A stretch of 64,000 nt of DNA from NCBI RefSeq assembly GCF_010119235.1, contig NZ_JAAATZ010000001.1, positions 26,001-90,000 on the forward strand. Reading direction: 5' to 3'. This DNA is from Flavobacterium phycosphaerae. GTDB lineage: Bacteria > Bacteroidota > Bacteroidia > Flavobacteriales > Flavobacteriaceae. Positions 27,763-36,273 of the stretch are shown piece after piece. A model generated the notes under the pieces. It searched no databases and was not told the DNA's origin. It saw only the letters and a program-made list of their open reading frames with translations. The position numbers and the translations under genes were made by a program. Position 1 is the stretch's first letter, and the number at the start of each line of letters is the position of its first letter.

Positions 27763-28258
27763 AATGATGTGTTTTTATCATGGTTTCTCTTATAGTTTTT
27801 CTTGCTCTTGAAAGTGCCGTGCGAATTGCCGACTCATTCATTTCTAAAATCTTGCTGATTTCTTCAAACTCCATTTCTTCAATATCACGCATTTGAACAA
27901 TCAGTTTTTGTTGCTCAGGTAAATCATTCATTATTTTGGCTACCCAATCCCAAGTGTCTTTGTCTTCTACTTTTTGTTGTAAGCTGGCTTCTCTATCGGT
28001 GAAATTATTGTGAACAATTTTCATGTTACTCGCTCGTTTTGATTTCAGTTGATCCAAACAATAATTCTTGGTCATTGTCATCGCTACTGCTTCAATACTT
28101 TTATATTCATCCAATGTTTCGTTCTTATTCCACAACTTTACCAAAACTTCTTGAGTAGCATCTTCGGCCTCTTCCGTGCTCACGAGTAATCGCTTTGCCA
28201 TTCGGAAAAGTTTATCCTTAAACGGATTGACCAATTGCATAAACTCTTTTTGATTCAT
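27749..28258 (-). CDS. ECF-type RNA polymerase sigma factor
   Basis: A 169-aa sigma-70 family protein of extracytoplasmic-function size. Region 2 is visible (LVNPFKDKLFRMAKRLLVSTEEAEDATQEVLVKLWNK) and region 4 with its helix-turn-helix (LPEQQKLIVQMRDIEEMEFEEISKILEMNESAIRTALSRARKTIRE). It is the first gene of the operon that continues with a membrane anti-sigma-like protein and two DUF4252 proteins. It is divergent from an S41 protease lipoprotein gene across 124 bp. Confidence 0.92.
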   Translation of the reverse strand: MNQKEFMQLVNPFKDKLFRMAKRLLVSTEEAEDATQEVLVKLWNKNETLDEYKSIEAVAMTMTKNYCLDQLKSKRASNMKIVHNNFTDREASLQQKVEDKDTWDWVAKIMNDLPEQQKLIVQMRDIEEMEFEEISKILEMNESAIRTALSRARKTIRETMIKTHHYGIG

Positions 28259-28382
28259 TTAAACTACACTTTGGTTGGTGGTTATAAAGTCCAGACGAAA
28301 GATACTTTTATTTGTTACAACAATATGTTTTAATTCATACTAAACTTAGTAAATTTACGTTATATTAAATAAAATTACTGCT

Positions 28383-29786
28383 ATGAAAAATTTTGTAAAA
28401 CTGTTGCTACTGTTGTTCTTACTTGCCTTTCCTTTAGCTTGTGAAGATATGGATGACCATCCGGTTCCGTCTAATTTACAAGTAAATGATTTTGTTTGGA
28501 AAGGCATGAATTTATATTACCTATGGCAAGCCGATGTCCCGGATTTAGTTGACACCAAAGATGATAATGAATCGCAATACTTTGATTTTTTAGATTCTTT
28601 TGCTAGTCCTGTTGATTTATTCAACCATCTTCGTACCGATAATGTTACTGATAGATTCAGTGTTATATATAGCGACTATACTGTACTTGAAGGGACGCTC
28701 TCAGGAACTACTCTCAATAACGGAATGGATTTTGGTTTAAAGCATGTTAATGCAACCACCGATGTATTTGGTTGGGTAAGATATATCATTCCCGGCTCAG
28801 ATGCGGCTACCAAAGATATTCAACGTGGTGATGTTTTTTATGCCATTGACGGAATTCCATTAACAGATGCCACTTATAGGAATCTTCTATTTGGAACTAA
28901 TGAAGCTTACGTTGTCAACTTAGCCGATTATAGTATTGACAGCACCGGTTTTGTTACCATTACGCCTAACGGAAAATCAATAACCTTAACCAAAACCAAC
29001 CTTTCTGAGAATCCTGTTCTTCTGAGTAAAGTAATTAATCAAGGGACACACAACATTGGCTACCTGATGTACAATGGTTTTTATCCAAGTTATGACACTG
29101 AATTGAATGCTGCATTTGGCAGTTTTGTTGCTCAAAATGTAACCGATTTGGTCTTAGATTTAAGATACAATTCAGGAGGTGCAGTGACAAGTGCTACCAA
29201 ATTAGCCAGTATGATAACGGGGCAATTCTCCGGACAATTATTTGCTAAACTGAAATGGAATGCCAAAGTAGAAGCTTTTTCTGGAACATCAATCTATAAT
29301 TTTGCCGGAAATCTAAATAGTTTAAACCTCAGCAAGGTATATGTTTTAACTTCAAAAGGCACCGCTTCAGCCAGCGAACTAGTCATTAACTGTTTAAAAC
29401 CTTATGTTAATGTAATTCAAATCGGAGATATAACTACCGGCAAAAATGTAGCTTCTATAACGTTATACGACTCTCCGACATTTGGGAAAGCTAATGTAAA
29501 TCCCAGTCATAAATATGCTATGCAACCCATAGTTTCCAAAGTAGTCAATAAAAATGATTTTGGCGAATATTCTTTAGGCATTGAACCCAATACTCCTATA
29601 GTAGAAAAAATAAGTAATCTTGGTGTTTTAGGCAATACTGATGAACCTTTGCTTAGCGCTGCCATCAGTAAAATAATGGCTAACGGCAAACTAATTCCTC
29701 AATCACCAATATTAATTCAACGTGATTTTACTGATGCTAAAGCCATCAACCCATTAAGAACAGCAATGTATTTGGAAAATAAATAA
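28383..29786 (+). CDS. S41-family C-terminal processing peptidase, lipoprotein
   Basis: A 467-aa protein with a signal peptide and lipobox (LLAFPLAC, Cys20), so it is membrane-anchored outside the cytoplasm. An N-terminal helical cap (VNDFVWKGMNLYYLWQ) is followed by a PDZ-like region (about 110-200, GWVRYIIPGSDAATKDIQRGDVFYAIDG) and the S41 catalytic domain (LVLDLRYNSGG; nucleophile region GTASASELVIN). These are the features of the CPBP/Ctp-like S41 proteins of Bacteroidota. It is transcribed away from the ECF sigma operon and ends at a shared bidirectional terminator. Confidence 0.9.
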   Translation: MKNFVKLLLLLFLLAFPLACEDMDDHPVPSNLQVNDFVWKGMNLYYLWQADVPDLVDTKDDNESQYFDFLDSFASPVDLFNHLRTDNVTDRFSVIYSDYTVLEGTLSGTTLNNGMDFGLKHVNATTDVFGWVRYIIPGSDAATKDIQRGDVFYAIDGIPLTDATYRNLLFGTNEAYVVNLADYSIDSTGFVTITPNGKSITLTKTNLSENPVLLSKVINQGTHNIGYLMYNGFYPSYDTELNAAFGSFVAQNVTDLVLDLRYNSGGAVTSATKLASMITGQFSGQLFAKLKWNAKVEAFSGTSIYNFAGNLNSLNLSKVYVLTSKGTASASELVINCLKPYVNVIQIGDITTGKNVASITLYDSPTFGKANVNPSHKYAMQPIVSKVVNKNDFGEYSLGIEPNTPIVEKISNLGVLGNTDEPLLSAAISKIMANGKLIPQSPILIQRDFTDAKAINPLRTAMYLENK

Positions 29787-29825
29787 TCAGAAAAAATCTT
29801 TTGAACCAATGTAACTATTAATAAA

Positions 29826-29851
29826 AAAGGCTAATCTTTCGATTAGCCTTT
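29826..29851. terminator. Bidirectional intrinsic terminator
   Basis: AAAGGCTAATC, loop TTTC, GATTAGCCTTT, with A and T runs outside. It separates the convergent S41 peptidase and btuB-like genes. Confidence 0.85.
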
Positions 29852-29860
29852 TCACCACAA

Positions 29861-31801
29861 TTACAAAATGATAGTTACCCCCATCTTGAAATTTCTGCCT
29901 CGGGTGGAATACCCGATATTCTCTACAAACTCTTCGTTAAAAATGTTGGTTACCGAACCAAAAATGGTCAATCGGCTTTTGATTAATTCGTATTTAGCCA
30001 TTGCATTCAGCAATTGATATGAATCTAATTTGACATTTTGTGTCATAAATGTATTCCCGTCAAAAAAGGCATCATTGCGCGCATCAAAATATTGGTAACT
30101 CACATTGAAAAAGCTTCGGGTTGTCGGTTGAAAATCTAAACCGGCATTTACTTTGTGTTTCGGAATCAATCGATTCAAGGCTTCGTCAACTTGGGTAAAA
30201 GTATAATTTCCGTTTACTCTCACTTTAGTAGTAATATCCCATGAGAGCTCGGTTTCTACTCCTTTGGCTCTGTTGCTGCCATCAAGATTGATATAATAGG
30301 AATCAAAGGTTATGTTGTCAAAGAAAAATCCAAACGAATTTTTTTCATCACGATAAAAACCTACGGCGTTCAACTTCAATTTTTTGTTGAACAATTCGGT
30401 TTCAAAACCGGCTTCAACTGTTCTGTTTTCTTCCGGCGTTAATTCGGTATTCCCATATTCCGAATACAATTGGTACAAACTTGGCGTGATATAAGCCGTG
30501 CTGTAAGAAGCCAACACTTTCAACGGAAAATTTGTCATAAAGTGAAACGACGGATTGAAGTTGTATACCAAATGGTTACCATATTCGCTATGCTCGTTCA
30601 ATCGGGCACCCGCGTTAAAATTCAAACCAAAATTTGAACTGTAAACAAAAGTCACATAAGGATCAATCATGTTAAATTTAGTGCTTTCTCTTTCCAAATT
30701 ACCATAAGGCGTATCAGTTGCCATATCGTGAAACTGAAAATTCGCACCGGTGACAACAAAGAATTGATTGCTGAATTGGTACTTATTAAAAGCATCAACA
30801 ATCACACTTCTTGATTGGTATAAAGAATAATCCGTTGCAGCAGTATAAGCATTGTACTCGTTATAATCTCTTTTTATTTTTTCAAAACTGGTATTCAGAT
30901 TGAATTCCCCTTTATTGTATTTGAACTTTGGTGCGAATCCAAAACGAAATTGTTCCGAAGTTGTTTTATTTAGACTATTATCTTCAAAACCGGTATTATC
31001 AAAAGGCAAATCGTAATTATTGTTCAGTTTATCATAATTGCCAAAGAAGTCTAAGGTTAGTTTCTCAGTAGCTTTATATCCTAATTTAGTCAAAATATTT
31101 TGTCTAGAAAAACTATCCGGTTCATAATTGTTACCGTCAATTTGTGACATGCCTTTGGTTTCAGTGCTGTTTAACCCTGCGAAGTAATTTATTTTGTTGG
31201 TATTGCCGCTCACCGAAAATCCTTGGTTAAAATCCTGCCCGTTGTATTTATGGTTATCCGTTGTATTGTTGGAACCGATATTTACATAAGCATTCCCATG
31301 AATGGTTTTTTTTGAAGCTTTCTTCAATGTAATATTGATAACTCCCGTTGCCGCTCCGGTACCATAAAGAGTACTCGCTGCCCCTTTCATCACTTCAATT
31401 TTTTCAATTTGTTCTACCGGAAGCAAACGCAAATCATACTCTAAACTAATCCCCGAAGCATCTGTCACCGGAATCCCGTCAATCAATATTAAAATTTGAC
31501 GGTTCTTACCTCCGCGGATATAATATCCCAAGTTTTTACCGTTAGCTGATTGGTTTCCGTTAATTTCAACTCCGGCTACTTGTGACAATACTGTTGCTAA
31601 GTTTTGTCCTGATTTTTTTTCCAGTTCTTCAGCCGAAATAACCGAAATAACTTTTCCTGATTTTTCTTTACGCTGTGCAAATTTGGTGTCCGAAATTACA
31701 ACTTCATCCAAAGCATTCACTTTGACAGAATCTTTCTCTTGCGCATAGGCACAAGTACTCAGCAAGGCCAAAATAGCCATTGCTCTAACTGATTTTTTCA
31801 T
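29861..31801 (-). CDS. btuB: TonB-dependent outer-membrane cobalamin receptor (BtuB-like)
   Basis: A 646-aa protein with a signal peptide (AMAILALLSTCAYAQ), a TonB-box-like segment (DEVVISDTK), a plug domain (about 40-165, with ATVLSQVAGVEING, YYIRGGKNRQILILIDGIPVTDA, IEKIEVMKGAASTLYGTGAATGVINI) and a beta-barrel ending in Leu after a strand (GRNFKMGVTIIL). It takes up a corrinoid across the outer membrane. That substrate is shown by the cobalamin riboswitch in its leader and by divergent genes for a periplasmic binding protein and a BtuCD-type ABC transporter. Expression should fall when intracellular B12 is high. Confidence 0.9.
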   Translation of the reverse strand: MKKSVRAMAILALLSTCAYAQEKDSVKVNALDEVVISDTKFAQRKEKSGKVISVISAEELEKKSGQNLATVLSQVAGVEINGNQSANGKNLGYYIRGGKNRQILILIDGIPVTDASGISLEYDLRLLPVEQIEKIEVMKGAASTLYGTGAATGVINITLKKASKKTIHGNAYVNIGSNNTTDNHKYNGQDFNQGFSVSGNTNKINYFAGLNSTETKGMSQIDGNNYEPDSFSRQNILTKLGYKATEKLTLDFFGNYDKLNNNYDLPFDNTGFEDNSLNKTTSEQFRFGFAPKFKYNKGEFNLNTSFEKIKRDYNEYNAYTAATDYSLYQSRSVIVDAFNKYQFSNQFFVVTGANFQFHDMATDTPYGNLERESTKFNMIDPYVTFVYSSNFGLNFNAGARLNEHSEYGNHLVYNFNPSFHFMTNFPLKVLASYSTAYITPSLYQLYSEYGNTELTPEENRTVEAGFETELFNKKLKLNAVGFYRDEKNSFGFFFDNITFDSYYINLDGSNRAKGVETELSWDITTKVRVNGNYTFTQVDEALNRLIPKHKVNAGLDFQPTTRSFFNVSYQYFDARNDAFFDGNTFMTQNVKLDSYQLLNAMAKYELIKSRLTIFGSVTNIFNEEFVENIGYSTRGRNFKMGVTIIL

Positions 31802-31895
31802 TTTTTAAATTCAACAATAATTTAATAATCTTGGGAGAAAAGCATAGAATTTACCCATACCCAAACCTTTTGTCCCGAAAGTTTGTTACTCTGAT

Positions 31896-32138
31896 GAATT
31901 AGGCAGGTCTCCTGGCTTGCGTCTTGTTGTTTACCTTCCCATCTGAATTTGAGATTAAGGATTCATAGATTGAGGATTCTTAAAATCCTAATTCCTAATT
32001 CCTAATTCCTAAATTCCACGACAGTGGTGTTGTAGATAACAACAAGCTTAATAGCTTACAGTTGCGGGAACAGCTTTGGATTTGAACCAAATTCCCTTTT
32101 AATGCGGTTTTGAAAAACTAAAACCACAACCTTAATTC
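31896..32138 (-). ncRNA. Cobalamin riboswitch
   Basis: Read on the minus strand, the B12 box AGCCAGGAGACCTGCC lies at about 31902-31917. The conserved core AAAAGGGAAT...GCTGTTCCCGCAACTGTAA lies near 32055-32107, and GATGGGAAGG near 31940-31949. GAATTA/TAATTC at the two ends can close stem P1. It is the 5' leader of the btuB-like gene. A peripheral arm is made of four copies of a 7-bp unit TTAGGAA (31985-32011). I saw no clear terminator hairpin, so control may be at translation. Confidence 0.93.
31985..32011 (-). repeat. Tandem 7-bp repeat inside the riboswitch
   Basis: Four adjacent copies of TTAGGAA (last one TTAGGAT) on the minus strand, within a peripheral hairpin of the cobalamin riboswitch. 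AATCCT on the other side can pair with the last unit. The same motif occurs at 35594-35625. Confidence 0.75.
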
Positions 32139-32175
32139 GGCTGCAAATGTAAAGTATAAATTAAAAACAAAACAA

Positions 32176-32183
32176 TACTTTTG
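32176..32183 (+). promoter_or_regulatory. -7 promoter box of the btuF-like operon
   Basis: TACTTTTG matches TAnnTTTG and lies 13 bp before the ATG at 32197, implying a very short leader. The riboswitch is transcribed in the opposite direction from the same region, so this operon itself has no riboswitch in its leader. Confidence 0.55.
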
Positions 32184-32196
32184 CAAAAACAATTTG

Positions 32197-33333
32197 ATGA
32201 AAATTCTTAGTCACTATATTCTATTCATTTTTATTTCGATGGTTTTTGTGCAATGCAAAACCGAAACGAAATCGGAAACTGCCATTGCTGCAAAAAATGA
32301 AATAGCCTACGCCAAAGGGTTTTCGCTTATAAACTATCACGGTTATACTGTAGTCACTGTCAAAAATCCATGGCCCAAAGCGACCAAAACTTACACTTAC
32401 ATTCTCAAAGAAAAAGGGGGAAGCATCCCCGATAGCTTGAAACAAAATGTTACAATTACTGTCCCGATTAAGACTATCGTAGTTACCTCAACCACGCACA
32501 TTCCTTCCCTGGAAATGTTAAACGAAGTAAATTCACTTGTCGGTTTTCCACATGCTGATTATATTTCTTCCGAAAAAGTGAGAACCCGTATTGAAGCCGG
32601 AAAAGTCAAAGAACTCGGCATGAATCAAAATTTAAACACCGAAGTTTTACTGGATTTACAACCGAATATTATCATCGGCTACGGCATAGACAACAACAAT
32701 CCGACTTTGGATAATTTGCAAAAAAGCGGTTTAAAAGTTATGCTCAATGGTGACTGGAATGAGGAAACACCTTTAGGCAAAGCAGAATGGATTAAATTTT
32801 TCGGAGCCTTATACGGCAAACAAAAACAAGCCAACGAATTGTTTTCTAAAATTGAAAAAGACTATAAAAACACTATCGAAATTGCCAAAAAAGCAACTAC
32901 AACACCAACCATTTTAGCCGGAGATATGTTTGAAGACCGTTGGTATTTACCACGCGGAACCAGTTGGGGCAGTTTGTTACTCAAAGAGGCCAATTCGAAC
33001 TATTTATGGCAGGAAACTACCGGAACCGGAAGTTTGTCATTGTCGTTTGAGACCGTTTTCGAGAAAGCCCAAAATGCCGATATTTGGATTACTTCCGGAC
33101 AATTTTCTTCGTTAAAAGAAATGACTGACATGAATCCGCATTATAATCAATTTAAAGCTTTTAAAACAAACAATGTCTATTCGTTTAGTGGCAAAAAAGG
33201 CAAAACCGGCGGTATTCTCTACTATGAATTAGCGCCAAATCGACCTGATATAGTATTGAAAGATATCGTTAAAATTTTGCATCCCGAATTATTGCCAAGT
33301 TACAAACCTTTCTTTTTTGAAAAATTAAAGTAG
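32197..33333 (+). CDS. btuF: ABC transporter substrate-binding lipoprotein, BtuF-like
   Basis: ATG at 32197 gives 379-aa-class length (378 aa); a TTG one codon upstream is less likely. It has a signal peptide with a lipobox (FISMVFVQC, Cys20). The class III periplasmic-binding-protein fold of iron-siderophore/B12 binders is visible: VVTSTTHIPSLEMLNEV, LVGFPHADYIS, LGMNQNLNTEVLLDLQPNIIIGY, then a long linking helix and the C-lobe (NVYSFSGKKGKTGGILYYELAPNRPDIVLKDIVKILHPELL). The neighbouring btuC- and btuD-like genes and the cobalamin riboswitch across the divergent gap point to a corrinoid ligand. Haem or siderophore uptake is the alternative. Confidence 0.85.
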   Translation: MKILSHYILFIFISMVFVQCKTETKSETAIAAKNEIAYAKGFSLINYHGYTVVTVKNPWPKATKTYTYILKEKGGSIPDSLKQNVTITVPIKTIVVTSTTHIPSLEMLNEVNSLVGFPHADYISSEKVRTRIEAGKVKELGMNQNLNTEVLLDLQPNIIIGYGIDNNNPTLDNLQKSGLKVMLNGDWNEETPLGKAEWIKFFGALYGKQKQANELFSKIEKDYKNTIEIAKKATTTPTILAGDMFEDRWYLPRGTSWGSLLLKEANSNYLWQETTGTGSLSLSFETVFEKAQNADIWITSGQFSSLKEMTDMNPHYNQFKAFKTNNVYSFSGKKGKTGGILYYELAPNRPDIVLKDIVKILHPELLPSYKPFFFEKLK

Positions 33334-34362
33334 TTGAAAACCCAAAACCGAAATAGCTTTCTTTTTACAGCGTTGACATTGGCATTGCTGGCAGCCTTGT
33401 TGTTAAATGTTGCCGAAGGTCAAGTAGCCATACCGATAAAAGAGGTTCTCAAAAGCTTGTTTGGCGGTCAGGCCAGCAAAGATACTTGGGAATATATCAT
33501 TGTAAATTTCAGATTGCCCAAAGCCATCACGGCGGTGCTTGTTGGTATCGGACTTTCCATCAGCGGGTTGTTGATGCAAACACTATTCAGAAATCCACTA
33601 GCCGGTCCTTATGTGCTTGGACTGAGCTCCGGTTCAAGTTTGGGCGTAGCATTTGTTATCCTCGGCGCCGGGTTTATGCCTGCCGTTTTATCGCAATTTT
33701 TAGTATCGTCTTACGGCATTATATTAGCTTCGTGTATTGGCAGCTCATTGGTTTTAGTATTGATTTTAATGGTTTCCCAACGTTTACGCGATACTATGTC
33801 CATTCTAATTGTTGGACTAATGTTCAGCAGTTTTACCGGAGCTGTGGTGAGTGTGTTTACTTATTTCAGTACGGCGGAACAATTGCAGAAATACACTTTT
33901 TGGTCGATGGGAAGCCTTGGGAATTTATCCTGGCAAAACATAACTATTTTAGGGGTATGTGTTCTTCTAGGTTTGTTGATAAGCTTGGCTTCACTAAAGC
34001 CTTTAGACGCTTTATTATTGGGAGAAAATTATGCCAAAAGTATGGGCTTGAATATCCAAAAGACGCGTTATGTTATCATTTTAGCCACAAGTATTTTGGC
34101 CGGAAGCATTACCGCTTTTGCCGGACCGATTGCCTTTATTGGCTTAGCCGTTCCGCATTTAGCCAAATTACTATTTCAAACCAGCCATCATAAAACATTA
34201 TTTTTCGGCACACTCCTTATAGGTTCCATTATCATGTTATTTTGTGATACCGTTTCACAAATGCCGGGCTTTGACTTTACTCTGCCCATCAATGCTATAA
34301 CGTCAATCATTGGAGCGCCGGTGGTGATTTGGTTAATTGTTAAAAAGAAAAGTATTCAATAA
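33334..34362 (+). CDS. btuC: ABC transporter permease of the FecCD/BtuC family
   Basis: A 342-aa integral membrane protein with about ten hydrophobic helices. Family signatures are FRLPKAITAVLVGIGLSISGLLMQTLFRNPLAGPYVLGLSSGSSLG and, near the end, AGPIAFIGLAVPHLAKLLF. The start is TTG at 33334, directly after the TAG stop of the btuF-like gene. No ATG is near, and the N-terminus reads as a typical basic cap before helix 1. The stop overlaps the start of the ATPase gene by one base, so all three are translationally coupled. Confidence 0.9.
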   Translation: MKTQNRNSFLFTALTLALLAALLLNVAEGQVAIPIKEVLKSLFGGQASKDTWEYIIVNFRLPKAITAVLVGIGLSISGLLMQTLFRNPLAGPYVLGLSSGSSLGVAFVILGAGFMPAVLSQFLVSSYGIILASCIGSSLVLVLILMVSQRLRDTMSILIVGLMFSSFTGAVVSVFTYFSTAEQLQKYTFWSMGSLGNLSWQNITILGVCVLLGLLISLASLKPLDALLLGENYAKSMGLNIQKTRYVIILATSILAGSITAFAGPIAFIGLAVPHLAKLLFQTSHHKTLFFGTLLIGSIIMLFCDTVSQMPGFDFTLPINAITSIIGAPVVIWLIVKKKSIQ

Positions 34363-35150
34363 TGAGTTCGAAAAAAATCATACTCGAAACTACTGCTTTG
34401 AACATTGGATACCATTCCAAAAGCAATCCTACTGTCATTGCTGAAAACCTCAACCTGAAATTGGAAGAAGGACAACTGATAGCTCTGGTTGGAGCTAACG
34501 GAATTGGTAAGTCTACTTTATTACGAACACTTACCGGAATCCAAAAACCATTAAACGGTAAAGTGACCCTGAATGACAAGAGCATTTTTGCTTATCAGAC
34601 ATTGGAATTGGCACAAAACTTAAGTTTGGTCTTGACCGAAAAATTACCTCCGAGTAACTTGACGGTTTTCGAATTAATTGCCTTGGGAAGACAACCCTAT
34701 ACTAATTGGCTCGGAAAACTTTCGGGCGAAGATTATGATAAAATAACCCAAGCGGTTGAACTGACACACATAGAGCATTTGCTATCTAAAAAGCATCATG
34801 AAATCAGCGACGGGCAATTGCAAATTGTATTAATTGCCAGAGCCTTGGCACAAGATACTCCGCTAATAATTCTTGACGAACCCACTACGCATTTGGATTT
34901 ATTCCATAAAGTTTCGGTCTATAAATTATTGAAGAAATTGTCGCAGGAAACCAATAAAAGCATACTTTTTTCAACACATGACATCGATTTGGCTATACAA
35001 TTAAGCGATGAGATGATAGTGATGACGGAAACCAAAACCGAACAAGACCAACCTTGTAATTTGATTTCGAAAGGAATTTTCAATACTCTTTTCAAAGAGG
35101 CTTCCATCACTTTTGATGGCGAAAAAGGAAAGTTTATTATTTCAAACTAA
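34362..35150 (+). CDS. btuD: ABC transporter ATPase, BtuD/FecE-like
   Basis: A 262-aa ATPase with Walker A GANGIGKST (residues 44-52), Walker B LIILDEPT, D-loop THLDL and switch His in FSTHDIDLA. The signature motif is EISDGQLQ rather than LSGGQ. The usual Q-loop Gln position reads SLVLTEKLPPSNLTV, so the consensus Gln is not obvious. It forms a complete importer with the two preceding genes. Its 3' end overlaps the convergent trmL-like gene by 14 bp, so no separate terminator fits between them. Confidence 0.9.
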   Translation: MSSKKIILETTALNIGYHSKSNPTVIAENLNLKLEEGQLIALVGANGIGKSTLLRTLTGIQKPLNGKVTLNDKSIFAYQTLELAQNLSLVLTEKLPPSNLTVFELIALGRQPYTNWLGKLSGEDYDKITQAVELTHIEHLLSKKHHEISDGQLQIVLIARALAQDTPLIILDEPTTHLDLFHKVSVYKLLKKLSQETNKSILFSTHDIDLAIQLSDEMIVMTETKTEQDQPCNLISKGIFNTLFKEASITFDGEKGKFIISN

Positions 35151-35589
35151 GCTGCCTTTTCGCTTCGCCCACAACAAACGCCACAGAATTGGCAATGTTA
35201 TAGCTTCTTATCAAATTCGACATCGGAATGGTTAAATGATTCTCGAATTGGTCTAAAACTTCTTGGCTCAATCCTACACTTTCCTTACCAAAAACCAACC
35301 AATCACCATCCTGAAATTCGGCATCATAAATGGATGTTATAGCATGTGAACTCATCAAGAAAACTCTTGATTTATCCGGAAGTTGCGCTATCCATTCGGC
35401 TACATTTTGATATTCAGTAACGTCTAAATGCACCCAATAATCCAAACCGGAACGCTTTAAATTTTTATCTGTAATTTCAAATCCGAACGGATGTACCAGG
35501 TGCAAGCGACTTTGAGTACCTACGCACAAACGGCCAATGTTTCCGGTGTTGTTAGGAATTTCAGGTTCAACTAAAACGATATTCAACAT
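35137..35589 (-). CDS. trmL: tRNA (cytidine/uridine-2'-O-)-methyltransferase TrmL-like
   Basis: A 150-aa SPOUT-family methyltransferase of the single-domain TrmL type, which 2'-O-methylates the wobble nucleotide of some leucine tRNAs. The family pattern is complete: LVEPEIPNNTGNIGRLC at the N-terminus, the cofactor knot segments LVFGKESVGLSQEVL and IPMSNLIRSYNIANSVAFVVGEAKRQL at the end. Length is normal. It lies 2 bp after the rluE-like gene and its last 14 bp overlap the convergent ATPase gene. Confidence 0.92.
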   Translation of the reverse strand: MLNIVLVEPEIPNNTGNIGRLCVGTQSRLHLVHPFGFEITDKNLKRSGLDYWVHLDVTEYQNVAEWIAQLPDKSRVFLMSSHAITSIYDAEFQDGDWLVFGKESVGLSQEVLDQFENHLTIPMSNLIRSYNIANSVAFVVGEAKRQLSLK

Positions 35590-35591
35590 TT

Positions 35592-36197
35592 TTATTTAGG
35601 ATTTAGGAATTGGAATTTAGGATTTTGATGGTCATTGAAAAAGCTTTCTACTTCGATAACTTCGCCTGCTTTGATATTTTGCAAATGTATCGTTCCAACG
35701 CGAATTCGTACTAATCGTAATGTGGGAAATCCAACCGCCGCGGTCATTTTTCGCACCTGACGAAACTTGCCTTCAGTTACTGTGATGGAAACCCAACTTG
35801 TGGGACCGTGACGTTCATCGCGAATTCTTCTGCCTTCGCCTATACAATTCGGAAGTTCTGTAATGATTTTTGCTACACATTTTTTGGTGGTATACCGAAT
35901 GCCTTTGAAACCAATTTCAACTCCGTTTTGAATTTGGGCCACCGCTTCATGAGTGATAATGCCGTCTACTTGAGCATAATATTCTTTTTCAATAGTTTTG
36001 CTTCTTACCATTTCACTCATCATGCCATCGGTAGTAAGCAACAACAAGCCTTCAGAATCTTCATCTAACCGACCGATGGCCATGGTTCCTTCGGGGAAAT
36101 TATACAATTCGCCCAACAACTTCTTATGCCGTTTTTTTTCGTAAATAAATTGGCTCAAATAACCGTGTGGCTTGTGGAGTAAAAAATGGTGATTCAT
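35592..36197 (-). CDS. rluE: RNA pseudouridine synthase, RsuA/RluE family
   Basis: ATG at 36197 (MNHHFLLHKPHGYLSQ) was preferred to one 12 codons upstream, because the family begins with the HKPxG motif. This gives 201 aa. The catalytic Asp is in AIGRLDEDSEGLLLLTTDG. GEGRRIRDERHGPTSW and EGKFRQVRKMTAAVGFPTLRLVRIRVGTI are typical of RluE-type enzymes acting on 23S rRNA. There is no S4 domain, as in RluE. The last dozen residues (HQNPKFQFLNPK) are encoded by a dispersed TTAGGAATT-type repeat, so the tail is probably not conserved. Confidence 0.88.
   Translation of the reverse strand: MNHHFLLHKPHGYLSQFIYEKKRHKKLLGELYNFPEGTMAIGRLDEDSEGLLLLTTDGMMSEMVRSKTIEKEYYAQVDGIITHEAVAQIQNGVEIGFKGIRYTTKKCVAKIITELPNCIGEGRRIRDERHGPTSWVSITVTEGKFRQVRKMTAAVGFPTLRLVRIRVGTIHLQNIKAGEVIEVESFFNDHQNPKFQFLNPK
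35594..35625. repeat. Dispersed TTAGGAATT-type repeat at the rluE 3' end
   Basis: TTTAGGATTTAGGAATTGG then AATTTAGGATTTT. It matches the tandem 7-bp units in the cobalamin riboswitch and forms the coding end of the rluE-like gene. Confidence 0.6.
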
Positions 36198-36273
36198 TGC
36201 TCTTATTTGCTCGTAAAAATAAAAAAAGACCATCCAATAAGAACAGTCTTCTTTACTTTATTCTCAAACTATT

